Shown here: positions 9,776 to 19,255 of the stretch, piece after piece
How positions within the stretch are numbered: the first letter of the stretch is position 1
Layout of the letters: the number at the start of each line of letters is the position of its first letter
NCBI GenBank assembly: GCA_037833965.1
Contig: AP031352.1
Location: forward strand, 2,088,501 to 2,152,500
Source of the DNA: Marchantia polymorpha subsp. ruderalis
Taxonomy: Eukaryota > Streptophyta > Marchantiopsida > Marchantiales > Marchantiaceae
Direction of reading: 5' to 3'
DNA length: 64,000 nucleotides
Translations under genes and position numbers: made by a program
The notes under the pieces: model-generated
What the model was told of the DNA's origin: nothing
Seen by the model: the letters and a program-made list of their open reading frames with translations, nothing else
Database searches by the model: none

Positions 9776-12097
9776 TGTGGTAACCCACTTTTTGTTTTTT
9801 GTCGGAACTAAAACATTTTTGAATAGTAAGTACCGCGGCAGCAGCTGTAAATAGTAATCGGTACGCGAAACCAGAGGATCGAGGACAGTCAAGGGGTTTT
9901 GGGCTTAGGCCACAGTGGGCCGCTTGGGACGGAACGGGCGGTTCATGCTGCAGGATCCGCTTCGAGCACCTTCGGCGGTTGATCACTCATAACTTTCTCA
10001 ATTCGTAACGCCTTGAGTTGCTTCGGGTCTTGTTGCAAAGAGCTCGCGACGCTCGTTCTAACGAGACCAAGAACTTGTGAAACGGATGAGAGGTCACTGA
10101 GTTATGAGTGTCGGGAGTTACTGATGGGGGGGGCCTTCGGCGGTAGAGCGGCTTTGGCGGTACGCCTTCGGCGGAAGAACCGCCGGAAGATGCGCCTTGG
10201 GCGGTAGACGCCTTCGGTCAACGCCTTCGGGTCAACACCTTCGGCGATACGGGAGAGTGCATTCGGCGGAAGAGTGAAACCCTCATAACTTTCTCAATGC
10301 GCAACGCCTCGGCTTGGTTAGGGTCTCGTTGGAAAGAGCTCGACGCGCTGATTCTAACGAGCCCAAGAACGCCACGAACGGAGGAGAATTCCGGGAGTTA
10401 TGAAGGTCGCAAGATACTCAGCTTTCCGCCTACGCACCGGCGAAGAAAGTTTTGTCCTATGCGCGGACGAAGGAAGTTCGCCTGTGCACAGGTCACCTCC
10501 ACACGTGCCGCCTGTGCACAGGCGCTTCGGCGTCGGCGGGAAATCCGCCTTGGGCCCTAGAAATGCGCCTTGTGAGGTAGAAAGTGTACGGCGCCTTCTG
10601 CGCCAGCTCAGCGCAGCGGACGGACAAGTCAGCGCAGCGGACGGACAGCTCAGCGCCGCAGACAGCCAGGTCATCGCCGCGGACGGCCAGGACAACGCCG
10701 CGGACGGACAAGTCAGCGCAGCGGACGGACAGCTCAGCGCCGCAGACAGCCAGGTCATCGCCGCGGACGGACTGTGGATAGGCGAACGCCTTCGGCGGAA
10801 GAGTAAAACCGACATTACTTTCTCAATTCTTAGCGGTTTGACTTGATTCGGGTCTCGTTGGAAAGAACTCGACGAGCTGGTTCCAACGAGACCAAGATCT
10901 CTTGAAACGGATGAGGCATCACCGAGTTAGAAGCGGCGGAAGTTTCTGATATGGAGGGCCTTCGGTGCTAACATTTAGAGGGGCCTTCGGCGTTAACACT
11001 TAGAGAGGCGGCTTACGCCGCGGACGGACGCGGACGCCTGTGCACAGGCGGACGGCCTGCGCACAGGCGGGTTGCAAGTAGGCGGCCTGTGCACAGGCAG
11101 GCCTTCGGCGGAAGGGTAAAATTGACATAGTGTTTTCAATTCTTAATGGTTTGCGGTGCTTAGGGTCTCGTTGGAAAGAGCTCGCGACGCTCGTTCCAAC
11201 GAGCCCAAGAACGCCTGGGACGGATGGGAATTTAGGGAGTTAGGACTATCGGAAGATACGTAGACGTTCTCCTTCGGCCCTAGATGTTCGCCTTCGGGGT
11301 TACGCTTCCGGGAATTCCGCCTTCGGAGGTAGGGAGATCGACTTTTGTCCGATGCGCGGACGGACGCCTTCGACGGTTGCAGGCCTTCGGCGGAAGAGTA
11401 AAACAGTGATAACTTTCTCAATTCTTATCCGTTTGACTTGGTTAGGGGCTCGTTGGAAAGAGCACAACGCGCTGATTCTAACGAGCCCAAGAACGTTGCA
11501 AACGAAGCAGGGATCCGTGAGTTATGGGCGTCGGGGTGACTGTTAGAGATTGACAAGGTGTGGAAGTGCGTCTTTGGCGGTTGGACGCATTCGGCGGTGC
11601 GCGGAAGGAGATTTCCTCCGGCGAGGATCGGGTGGTCATGAATGTAGAATGTTCAGGTGTGGCAGTGGCGGCCTGCGAGTAGGCGGCTTGCGTGTAGGAC
11701 GCGTGGAACCCACAGTCCTCGGATTTTGGAGAAGGAATTTTGGCCTAGGTTCAGAGATCTTGCGGGGCCCATATCTTTGCGATGGACGGTCGGATGGATC
11801 TGAAATTTTGTGGGGCCGTTGATCTCGGCCGGCCACGCCTGCCTGCAAATTTTCAGCCTCAGATCTTGGATGGTAAGGCGCTGGCGGCTCTGTACAGTAG
11901 GCTTAGGATTCAGATTTAGGGTTAGGGTTAGATTTAGGTTGTAAGTTAGAGGGGAAGGCAGCCGCCGACTCCTCAGGTGTAGGTTCTGTTGCGGCTCGCA
12001 CCATGGTAGTGCAGTGTAGTGTTAGGTAGGACTTAGAAGGTATAAAATAGTTCCAGGCGTTTTGCCTGGGGTTCTTTCCCATCAGAAGTGCAGATCA
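9776..12097 (+). mobile_element. Truncated solo LTR (short type) inserted in element 2
   Basis: This starts TGTGGTAACCCAC at 9776 and is a plus-strand relative of 1423-4616: the same U3 modules in reverse order, the same palindromes and the same TATA region. It stops at GCAGATCA (12097), where other copies continue with about 900 bp of R-U5. No matching duplication is found (GCTGG on the left, GATAA on the right). A deletion probably removed the LTR end together with adjacent gag sequence of element 2. Confidence 0.8.
12041..12069 (+). promoter_or_regulatory. LTR TATA box and hairpin (truncated short LTR)
   Basis: TATAAAATA at 12041-12049 is followed by the hairpin CCAGGCGTTTTGCCTGG at 12053-12069, as in the other copies. 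Confidence 0.65.
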
Positions 12098-12542
12098 GAT
12101 AAACCCTAAACCGGTCACGTACCAATCCACAGCTTGTTGTACCGAGAAAGGGGACCCTGGTCCTGTTTTCGGTATTCTGTCAAGGAGGTCCAGAAATCTC
12201 TCAGTGTAGTCACGCAGACTCTCCTTCTTCTCTCGCTGCAAATTACGTAACTTTGTCAAACCCGGCTGTCGTAGCCGAGCTCGCGGAAGCGGCGAAGGAA
12301 CTTCTCCTTCAGCTGGGCCCATGTTGTCAACCCAGTCGGATCGATGCTCTCGTGATTGTACCAACTCCTCGCTTTCTTCCGCAGAAGGCTTGGAAAGATC
12401 CTTAGTCGGTCGTCGTCTGCGATCTCGCGATTGGCAATAGACACCGATTCGAACAACTTGATGTATGAATCTGCATCGTCGTCATCCCCACTCCCTTTAT
12501 ACTTTGGGTAGGAATGTTTAGTAATCGGCTGAGGTAGCCGCA
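12098..12542 (-). pseudogene. Gag capsid of element 2, downstream part (frameshifted)
   Basis: On the minus strand, directly after the solo-LTR insertion, the frame reads LPQPITKHSYPKYKGSG and continues through capsid-like sequence (LFESVSIANRE, LLRKKARSWYNHES, TWAQLKEKFLRRFREL) typical of the retrotransposon gag family. Near 12270-12290 an indel shifts the frame; the homologous continuation (LTKLRNLQREKKESL, DYTERFLDLLDRIPKTG) is in another frame and ends at the truncated LTR. Removing the insert and one CCGCA copy joins it in frame to 17920-18216 (...GQANVR then LPQP...). Gag of this copy is therefore broken three times: insertion, frameshift and deletion. Confidence 0.8.
12538..12542. repeat. 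Target-site duplication CCGCA (left)
   Basis: CCGCA at 12538-12542 is repeated at 17920-17924 on the other side of the solo LTR. A 5-bp duplication is what LTR-retrotransposon integrases make. Confidence 0.85.
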
Positions 12543-13767
12543 TGTGGTACCCCACTTTTGGCAATTTTGAGGAAATTAAAACATTTTTGGAAAACTGTAC
12601 CCTGGCAGCATTGTAAATAGCCTTCGGTACATCAAAACAGAGTGAATCCGGAAGATCGCGGGGATTCTCGAGAGATCTTGTAGAATCTGGGATTTGGGGT
12701 GCAGCAGTAAGGACAGGCACCACCCTCCCTGCGAGCTCTGCAGTTAGGATCTCTACGGCGCAAGGCGCAGAACCCGCCTTCGGAGGTTGCGTCCGCGGCT
12801 GTAGGGAAACCCCCCGTAATTAGGTCAACCCTCGGGCGCCTTGACCAAGTTAGGGTTCCGTTGGAAAGAGCTCGACGCGCTGATTCCAACGAGCCCAAGA
12901 ATGCTTGGAACGGATGAGGACTTAGGGAGTTATCGCTATTGGAAGAAACGGAGGCGGTCGCCTACGGCGGAAAGAGTTCGCCACCGGCGCGAATTCCGCC
13001 TACGCGGAAGGGGGAATCAAGTTTTGTCCTATGCGCGGACGAAGGCGTTCGCCTGTGCACAGGCGAAGTAGGGTTAGGGGAGGCGCGAAGTCCGCCTACG
13101 CACAGGCGCTTCGGCGTCGGCGGAAAATCCGCCTTGGGCCCTAGAAATGCGCCTTGTGAGGTAGAAGTGTACGGCGCCTTCCGCGCCAGCGCGGCGCCGC
13201 GTACGTCGGAAGAGCCGCCAGAGTAATCAAATCGGTACGGACCATGCGGACGGGAAGGGTGGATGCGCTCTTGGACGGACGGAGTTGCGGCGGCGGAAGC
13301 GCCGACGAAGAGACAAGGAACGGACAGACTGGACGGAGACGGCTGACCACGGTCAACGCCTTCCGCGCCAGCGCGACGTAGCGCACGGAATTCGCCTGCG
13401 CACAGGCGAACGCCTGTGCACAGGAGGATGAAGTTCCGTGCCGGCGGAGAATCCGCCGGCGCTCCTGCCTGCGCACAGGCGGGAGTTGAACTTTTGTCCG
13501 ACATGCGGACACACGCGTCAAGGCAGAGGGGGATTGGCCGAGGGGCGGTACGAACAAGTGTACCGCGCAAGGCGGAAAACTCGCCTTCGGCGTTACGCCC
13601 CCATGTCCGCAGGGTGACACGCTCGCGGAGTTCAAATCCGCCAATTCGAGCGTGAGAGTTTAATCGACGACGGCGGAGCGTGAAGCCGCGCGTGAGAGCG
13701 AAGACCGTTCCAGCGTACAGCCGGCGCGGCCATCAAGTGAGACGTTCTTCACGACCAAGAGCCGACC

Positions 13768-16700
13768 ATGACCTTCGACCGGGCGGCGGAGAACGTCCCA
13801 TTCTTGAATTCGCGATTCCAATCTCTTGTGCGCGCTGCGCACATCCATCTGCTGGCTGCGGAACATTCTCGACGTCGTCGCACAGGAGATTTCTTGTTGA
13901 TTGAGGGAGAAGTGAGTGCGCGTGATTTGGAATTGAGGGCGATTAGAGTTTGCCGAGAGAGAAAGAAGCGCGGGCAGTGCGGAAGTAGAATGAGCGGGCG
14001 AGCGAGCCCAAGGAACGCAATGACGAGACCGAGCAGATTGCGGATGGTGCCACTTCGCCTACCGCAGAACGGGCTGCGCGCTTTTGAGGAGCGCTTAATA
14101 GCAAGAAAGCTCGATTTCTTGCTATGGGGATGGAATTACATCTGTGCGAATATGGTGCGCGAGTGGCTAGAGCCACAGGGACCACCCTCGCGCGGATTGC
14201 GTCCGCATGTTGACCGGTGGACAGTCCAAGATTGGGCACAGGCGTTGGGAAGATGTGCTGGCATGCCAGGGCATCTCCTTTTCGACAGTGAGAGCATCAA
14301 GGTGACCAAGCAAGAAGAGGCGCAATTTGTGGAGCTGTTCAAAACCGGGAGGTCTACCAAGAATGGGTACAGGACCCGTGATTACAAGGATCGATTTCGC
14401 CGGACTTTGTCCGCGGCGCTGATGCAATTACTGCAGCCGCACCGCGCCTGCTACATCACATTGTGGCAGGTCTCTTTTGTGGAGTGCGTCATCGAGGGAA
14501 CTCCAATTCACTGGGCGAGCATCCTGCACAGGGTGATGCGACAGCACGCGTTTGAGGAGAAGGGGGGAACTCTAAACCATCTTTCTCCTTTCCTCATCAA
14601 TTTTTATCGACTGCGGAATTGTTTGACAGCGGCGGAGCTTGAACATTTTCCGCCATTGTCCATCGACCATCCCGGGAAGTATGTGCGGGAGAACGAGGTC
14701 GACACTGATGCAGAGGAGTCACCGACTTCTACCCCATCAAGACGGAGGGACGAAGTGAGACACACTCCTGCAGCACGAGTGCCGCGGAAGCGGCGATGGA
14801 GGGAAGAGTCTAAAGAGGAGCAGCATCAAGAACCCTCTGCTCCCATTCGACCGCGGCCGCTGTGCGAGCCATACAGCCGGCCGAAGCAGAAGGCACGCAG
14901 ACTGGTGTTACCAGCCGACAGTGCGGACACGGCGACAATTGCGACGGAGATAGGAAGTGCGTCGCCAGAGAGGCATGAGGAAGCGCGGACGACCGCAGGA
15001 GCGACGGGCCACGCTGCAACTTCGACGGGAGAGAGGCCGCCTACGGGCCAAGGGCCTCTGGAGTTACCACGTGCGATGCGGACAGATGTTCCGTTTGCGC
15101 ACAGACGAGCCTCCGCGGACGGACGAGCCTCCGCGGACCGGCGAACACAAGTGGACGTGGATCTACGCTTACGCGTGGGAAGGAGCAGTCCGCCTGTGCA
15201 CAGGCGCTCGCCTGTGCACAGGTCGCCTGTGCACAGGACACCTCCACACGTGCCGCCTGTGCACAGGCAAGAGTCACCCCCGTTCCAACGTAGGAAGGGG
15301 AAGGAGCCGGCGGAAGAACCGCCTACGAGACACCGGCCCTCGGGGCCAGACCCTACGGCGCACCACGCGCCGCAATTTGCGCCTTCGGCGCCAGGGCCTT
15401 CGAGCCGAGGAGATACGAGCAGAGAGCGTGCGGAGGCCGCACCATCGGCGGGAAGTCCGCCGATAGATGCGCCTTCGGCGGTAGGGCCTATAGGCCAAGG
15501 AACATCGGGCGTGCGGCCCCCGGCCATGTCGCCTTCGGCGATAGATGTCCGCGGCGCTACGCCTGCGGCGGACAAGGCGCCGGCAAATGCGCCTGCGCAC
15601 GGGCCGGGCACAGCCCCCACGGACCGATCAAGGGAGCAGCAGACGGAGGAGCGGAGTGACTGTCCGCGGGATGAAATCTCGATGCGCGATGCGCAATCAA
15701 ACCCCGCGCAGCCACCTTCCGCTCGATCGCCTTCGGCGGCGGACGACGGCGGCAGAGAGGATGCGGTAGACAATCAACAAGCGAGAGACGGGGATGCCGC
15801 ACGAGTATATTCGCCTTCCGCCTTAGACATTTTGGCGACGAGCAGCGAGGCTGCAGCCGTGCCTTCGCAGGCAGCACACGTCGACGACGTGCAGCCCCAC
15901 TCGGGGCAGTCGCCGACGCAATCAATGGCGACTGAAATTCTCCACTCGGATGATGACGACGGAGGCTCCACGGAGGAAATGTCAGGAGCAGAAGACACCG
16001 AGGAGGAGGAGGAGGAAATTGTTGGAGCGCCGGCGGCGGCGCTCTCTGAGCAGGTGATTCCGTTGCTGCGGTACTTGGATCGCAAGGTCGATAAATACGC
16101 CGACCCACTCCAGCCGGGATCTTACATCGAGTTAGTGCGCAGGCGGACTCGCACTAAAGTCCACACCAGCAAGCTATTAGCTAGAGTGGACCAGGAGTTG
16201 AAGGAATTGAAGGAGAAGCATGCGTGCTTGTGGGGTCAGTACAAGCTTAATCAGAAATTCTACAAGCACTCCGAGAAGATGAAGGATGAGAAACTGGGCG
16301 AGCTCACCAAGGAGCAGGTGAAGGTCAAGGAAGCACTCATTTCTGAGCAGGCCCAGAATCGGATTTTGTCAGAGGAGCTCGTACGACAGACGCGGTTGTT
16401 GGAACAATGTCAGCTCGCACGGCAGGCGGATGAAGAGTTAATCCGCAGGTTACAGTCAGAGTGTGGCGAATTGAGAGCGCAACGTGCTGAAGCCGAATCG
16501 CAATTAGTGATAATTGAAGAGGATCGCAGGAAGGAGGCGGATCGCACGAAGGTGGAGACGGCGAGGCGAGTCGCCCACTGTCTCAAGGGCTACGCCCACT
16601 GGGAAGTGAAGGCGCAGGAGAAACTCACACTGCGTGAGTTTGAATTGCGCGCAGCCGGGTTGTTGTCAGGCGACAGTAGGAGTCGGCGGAAGGTAGCGAA

Positions 16701-16905
16701 GAAGCTCGATGCCTTTCTGTCGAAGGCACAGGATACCATGTCCGCCCTCGAAGGGGAGGTGTCCGCGGCGTTGCAGAGGTTGGGACTGCGCAGTCGAGCG
16801 GAAGATTGGCAGGGTAGGGAGTTAGTGCGCGGCAGTCGGCCGCGCAGGAGACGTAGTACAGGTTCCGCGGAGTGTAGTGTAGCGTGGTTCCGTGCAGGCG
16901 TGTAG
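13768..16905 (+). CDS. 1045-aa protein encoded within LTR U3
   Basis: I do not recognise a named family. Residues 85-310 form a conserved tryptophan-rich domain (FLLWGWNYICANMV, WTVQDWAQALGRCAG, YRTRDYKDRFRRTL, HWASILHRVMRQHAFEEKGG). Residues 320-740 are proline- and charge-rich, with four PVHR repeats that are translations of the palindrome CCTGTGCACAGG. An acidic run (about 727-750) precedes a C-terminal region (760-1045) with a long heptad-rich coiled coil (about 800-930) and a basic end. The first ATG gives 1045 aa, but the homologue at 28725 aligns only from the Met at residue 85 (base 14020), a possible true start. The stop lies 37 bp before the TATA box. It resembles an accessory ORF downstream of pol that has become part of the LTR; a link to plant 'transposon protein' domains of Athila/Tat-like elements is only a guess. 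Confidence 0.75.
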   Translation: MTFDRAAENVPFLNSRFQSLVRAAHIHLLAAEHSRRRRTGDFLLIEGEVSARDLELRAIRVCRERKKRGQCGSRMSGRASPRNAMTRPSRLRMVPLRLPQNGLRAFEERLIARKLDFLLWGWNYICANMVREWLEPQGPPSRGLRPHVDRWTVQDWAQALGRCAGMPGHLLFDSESIKVTKQEEAQFVELFKTGRSTKNGYRTRDYKDRFRRTLSAALMQLLQPHRACYITLWQVSFVECVIEGTPIHWASILHRVMRQHAFEEKGGTLNHLSPFLINFYRLRNCLTAAELEHFPPLSIDHPGKYVRENEVDTDAEESPTSTPSRRRDEVRHTPAARVPRKRRWREESKEEQHQEPSAPIRPRPLCEPYSRPKQKARRLVLPADSADTATIATEIGSASPERHEEARTTAGATGHAATSTGERPPTGQGPLELPRAMRTDVPFAHRRASADGRASADRRTQVDVDLRLRVGRSSPPVHRRSPVHRSPVHRTPPHVPPVHRQESPPFQRRKGKEPAEEPPTRHRPSGPDPTAHHAPQFAPSAPGPSSRGDTSRERAEAAPSAGSPPIDAPSAVGPIGQGTSGVRPPAMSPSAIDVRGATPAADKAPANAPAHGPGTAPTDRSREQQTEERSDCPRDEISMRDAQSNPAQPPSARSPSAADDGGREDAVDNQQARDGDAARVYSPSALDILATSSEAAAVPSQAAHVDDVQPHSGQSPTQSMATEILHSDDDDGGSTEEMSGAEDTEEEEEEIVGAPAAALSEQVIPLLRYLDRKVDKYADPLQPGSYIELVRRRTRTKVHTSKLLARVDQELKELKEKHACLWGQYKLNQKFYKHSEKMKDEKLGELTKEQVKVKEALISEQAQNRILSEELVRQTRLLEQCQLARQADEELIRRLQSECGELRAQRAEAESQLVIIEEDRRKEADRTKVETARRVAHCLKGYAHWEVKAQEKLTLREFELRAAGLLSGDSRSRRKVAKKLDAFLSKAQDTMSALEGEVSAALQRLGLRSRAEDWQGRELVRGSRPRRRRSTGSAECSVAWFRAGV
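15190..15269 (+). repeat. Cluster of GCCTGTGCACAGGC palindromes inside the U3 frame
   Basis: Four copies of CCTGTGCACAGG lie here in the same phase and encode Pro-Val-His-Arg. Equivalent clusters are at 20960-21045 (three exact copies) and 34655-34740 (four copies), whereas the diverged copy at 53410 has only one. Confidence 0.8.
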
Positions 16906-16941
16906 CGTAGTGCAGTGTAGTGCTAGGTAGGACTTAGAAGG

Positions 16942-16970
16942 TATAAAATAGTTCCAGGCGTTTTGCCTGG
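16942..16970 (+). promoter_or_regulatory. LTR TATA box and hairpin, solo 5.4-kb LTR
   Basis: TATAAAATA at 16942-16950 is followed by CCAGGCGTTTTGCCTGG at 16954-16970. The U3 frame ends at 16905, just upstream. Transcription from this promoter would begin near 16970 and define the start of R. Confidence 0.7.
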
Positions 16971-17697
16971 GGTTCTTTCCCATCAGAAGTGCAGATCAGG
17001 AATCCATTTCCTTTGCGTGTTTGTGTCCTTGAGTTCTGTCACCACGCACGAGGAGTTACAACTTAGCGTTCCGCATTTTGTAGCTGAAGGCCTTCGGCCG
17101 AATGTTCAGAGCTAGTACATTGGTTAGAGACTTGAGTAGTTCGGATCTACACCTGCGGGTGATTGCCGATGCTCAGAGCCAGTGACTAGTTAGATACTTG
17201 AACAATTTCGCCCCTACACCTTCGAGTGTTTCTTCCTGATTGTACTCCTTTGGGATTTTTCCCCTGAATGCCAAAGTGAAGTTTTGCTACTTCGTGTAAG
17301 CCTTGGTTGTAAATTCAGGTTACGCTGCAGCAGGTGCCTTGAGGGTAACCCCTGTAGTATTTCTGGGAATGACAAGTGCCTGAGAATTCAAACTCTTCAA
17401 TAGACTGTTGTTGTGTTACTGGAATGTTTCACAGTGAGTCCTTCAGTGCGAACCTGTGTTCTCTGCGCGTTTTGTGAGTTGAGAGTGTTGTTCACCGCGT
17501 ATGAGTGACTTCGATCCGAAGTAAGCAGTCCAAACCGGGTTTCCTACACTAGCAGCAAGCTAGTGGAAGTGTTGTAAAAGCCGGAGTTGGAAGTCACTGC
17601 CCGCAGCTTTGCCGAGTGTGCTCTTGAGAGACTTTCCCCCTGAAATCTTGAAGTAGAGGTCCTAACGGATCTCTGGGTTGTGTTTCTGTAGTTTCAG

Positions 17698-17721
17698 GTG
17701 TGTGTGTGTGTGTGTGTGTGT
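17698..17721. repeat. (TG)n microsatellite in U5
   Basis: A TG run follows TTTCAGG and precedes TTACGCTGCA, at the same place in every LTR copy of the window. Confidence 0.85.
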
Positions 17722-17919
17722 TACGCTGCACTGTGCGACCTCCGAGTGCGCTCCGAGTGGACACTTGCAGTATTTCTGGGAGTGACAGTAGCCTGAGAAT
17801 TCAAACTCCTCAATAGTCTGTTAAAACGTGACACTTTGTACCCTGTGTGTTCCTCTGTCCCTGTGGGTTCGACCTTTCTACCACTATATTGCAGTTTTAG
17901 CCTTTAGTGGGTTATTACA

Positions 17920-17924
17920 CCGCA
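17920..17924. repeat. Target-site duplication CCGCA (right)
   Basis: This matches 12538-12542 and confirms the ends of the solo LTR at 12543 and 17919. Confidence 0.85.
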
Positions 17925-18216
17925 CATTGGCTTGTCCGTCTGCCATCGGTGTGTCTGTCGACGGTTCTCGGGCGGTCGTTTCTAATTCACGAGGCGGGTC
18001 CGTGCAAGGAATATCTAGTAGAACTGTAAGCACCAAGTTTGGTTCCGAGTCGCCGGGGGTAGGTTCCCCAAGGATGTCGGCCGAACTAGGCTTAGGTACT
18101 CTTTTTGGTGTTTTCTTGTTTTGACGCCGTGTCTCTTCCACGGCCTTCTCTGAATCTCGTCGGAACTTGCGGACAGCTCTAGCACTTAGGTTGCTCCCGC
18201 TAGCCCCAGTCGACAT
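17920..18216 (-). pseudogene. Gag N-terminus of element 2, split by the solo LTR
   Basis: The minus-strand frame starts at ATG 18216 (MSTGASGSNLSARAVRKF), about 47 nt downstream of the primer binding site, and runs as a basic then proline-rich gag N-terminus until the CCGCA duplication at 17920, where the solo LTR begins. The reading frame resumes exactly in phase at 12537 after the insert is removed. This is the normal gag start of the element; only the interruption makes it a pseudogene. Confidence 0.75.
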
Positions 18217-18262
18217 TCACCGAGCATGGCTGCTCGTCAAAACCCCGGTGTTGACGCAACTG

Positions 18263-18280
18263 TCCCCGGCAGCGGCGCCA
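18263..18280 (-). promoter_or_regulatory. Primer binding site of element 2 (tRNA-Asp type)
   Basis: The minus strand reads TGGCGCCGCTGCCGGGGA. A 22-nt spacer (18281-18302) separates it from the LTR end, longer than the usual few bases; the spacer can fold as AAGAAG-TTGTCGG-CTTCTT. Confidence 0.8.
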
Positions 18281-19255
18281 AAAAGAAGTTGTCGGCTTCT
18301 TATGTAATAACCCACTAAAGGCTAAAACTGCAATATAGTGGTAGAAAGGTCGATCCCACAGGGACAGAGGAACACACAGGGTACAAAGTGTCACGTTTTA
18401 ACAGACTATTGAGGAGTTTGAATTCTCAGGCAACTGTCACTCCCAGAAATACTGCAAGTGTCCACTCGGAGCGCACTCGGAGGTCGCACAGTGCAGCGTA
18501 ACACACACACACACACACACACACACCTGAAACTACAGAAACACAACCCAGAGATCCGTTAGGACCTCTACTTCAAGATTTCAGGGGGAAAGTCTCTTGC
18601 GAGCACACTCGGCAAAGCTGCGGGCAGTAACTTCCAACTCCGGCTTTTACAACACTTCCACTAGCTTGCTGCTAGTGTAGGAAACCCGGTTTGGACTGCC
18701 TACTTCGGATCGAAGTCACTCCTACGCGGTGAACAACACTCTCAACTCACAAAACGCGCAGAGAACACAGGTCCGCACTGAAGGACTCACTGTGAAACAT
18801 TCCAGTAACACAACAACAGTCTATTGAAGAGTTTTAATTCTCAGGCACTTGTCATTCCCAGAAATACTACAGGGGTTACCCTCAAGGCACCTGCTGCAGC
18901 GTAACCTGAATTTACAACCAAGGCTTACACGAAGTAGCAAAACTTCACTTTGGCATTCAGGGGAAAAATTCCAAGGAGTACAATCAGAAAGAAACACTCG
19001 AAGGTGTAGGGGCGAAACTGTTCAAGTATCTAACTAGTCACTGGCTCTGAGCATCGGCAGTCACACGCAGGTGCAGATCCGAACTACTCAAGTCTCTAAC
19101 CAATGTACTAGCTCTGAACATTCGGCCGAAGGCCTTCAGCTACAAAATGCGGAACGCTAAGTTGTAACTCCTCCTGCGTGGTGACAGAACTCAAGGACAC
19201 AAACACGCAAAGGAAATGGGTTCCTGATCTATACTTCTGAGTTTGGGAAAGAACC

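Larger units (their letters stand above)
12543..17919 (+). mobile_element. Solo LTR, 5.4-kb type, carrying the U3 reading frame
   Basis: This 5377-bp unit starts TGTGGTACCCCACTTTTGGC and ends GTGGGTTATTACA, is flanked by CCGCA on both sides, and interrupts gag of element 2. Its ends are the same ends that abut the polypurine tract (5652) and lie 22 nt from the primer binding site (18303) of element 2, so the whole unit is one LTR. Order: 1.2 kb of palindrome-rich U3, the 1045-codon frame, TATA box, hairpin, then about 0.95 kb of R-U5 with a TG microsatellite. A solo LTR normally arises by recombination between the two LTRs of an element. Confidence 0.88.

Noticed and set aside
15190-15269. 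CRISPR-like look of repeated palindromes
   Set aside because: Spacing is irregular, there are no unique spacers, the repeats are in a plant retroelement and no cas genes are present.
12543-17919. DNA transposon with short terminal inverted repeats
   Set aside because: The ends do look like 20-bp inverted repeats, but the same ends meet the polypurine tract and the primer-binding-site spacer of element 2, and the 5-bp duplication fits an LTR integrase. No transposase is present.
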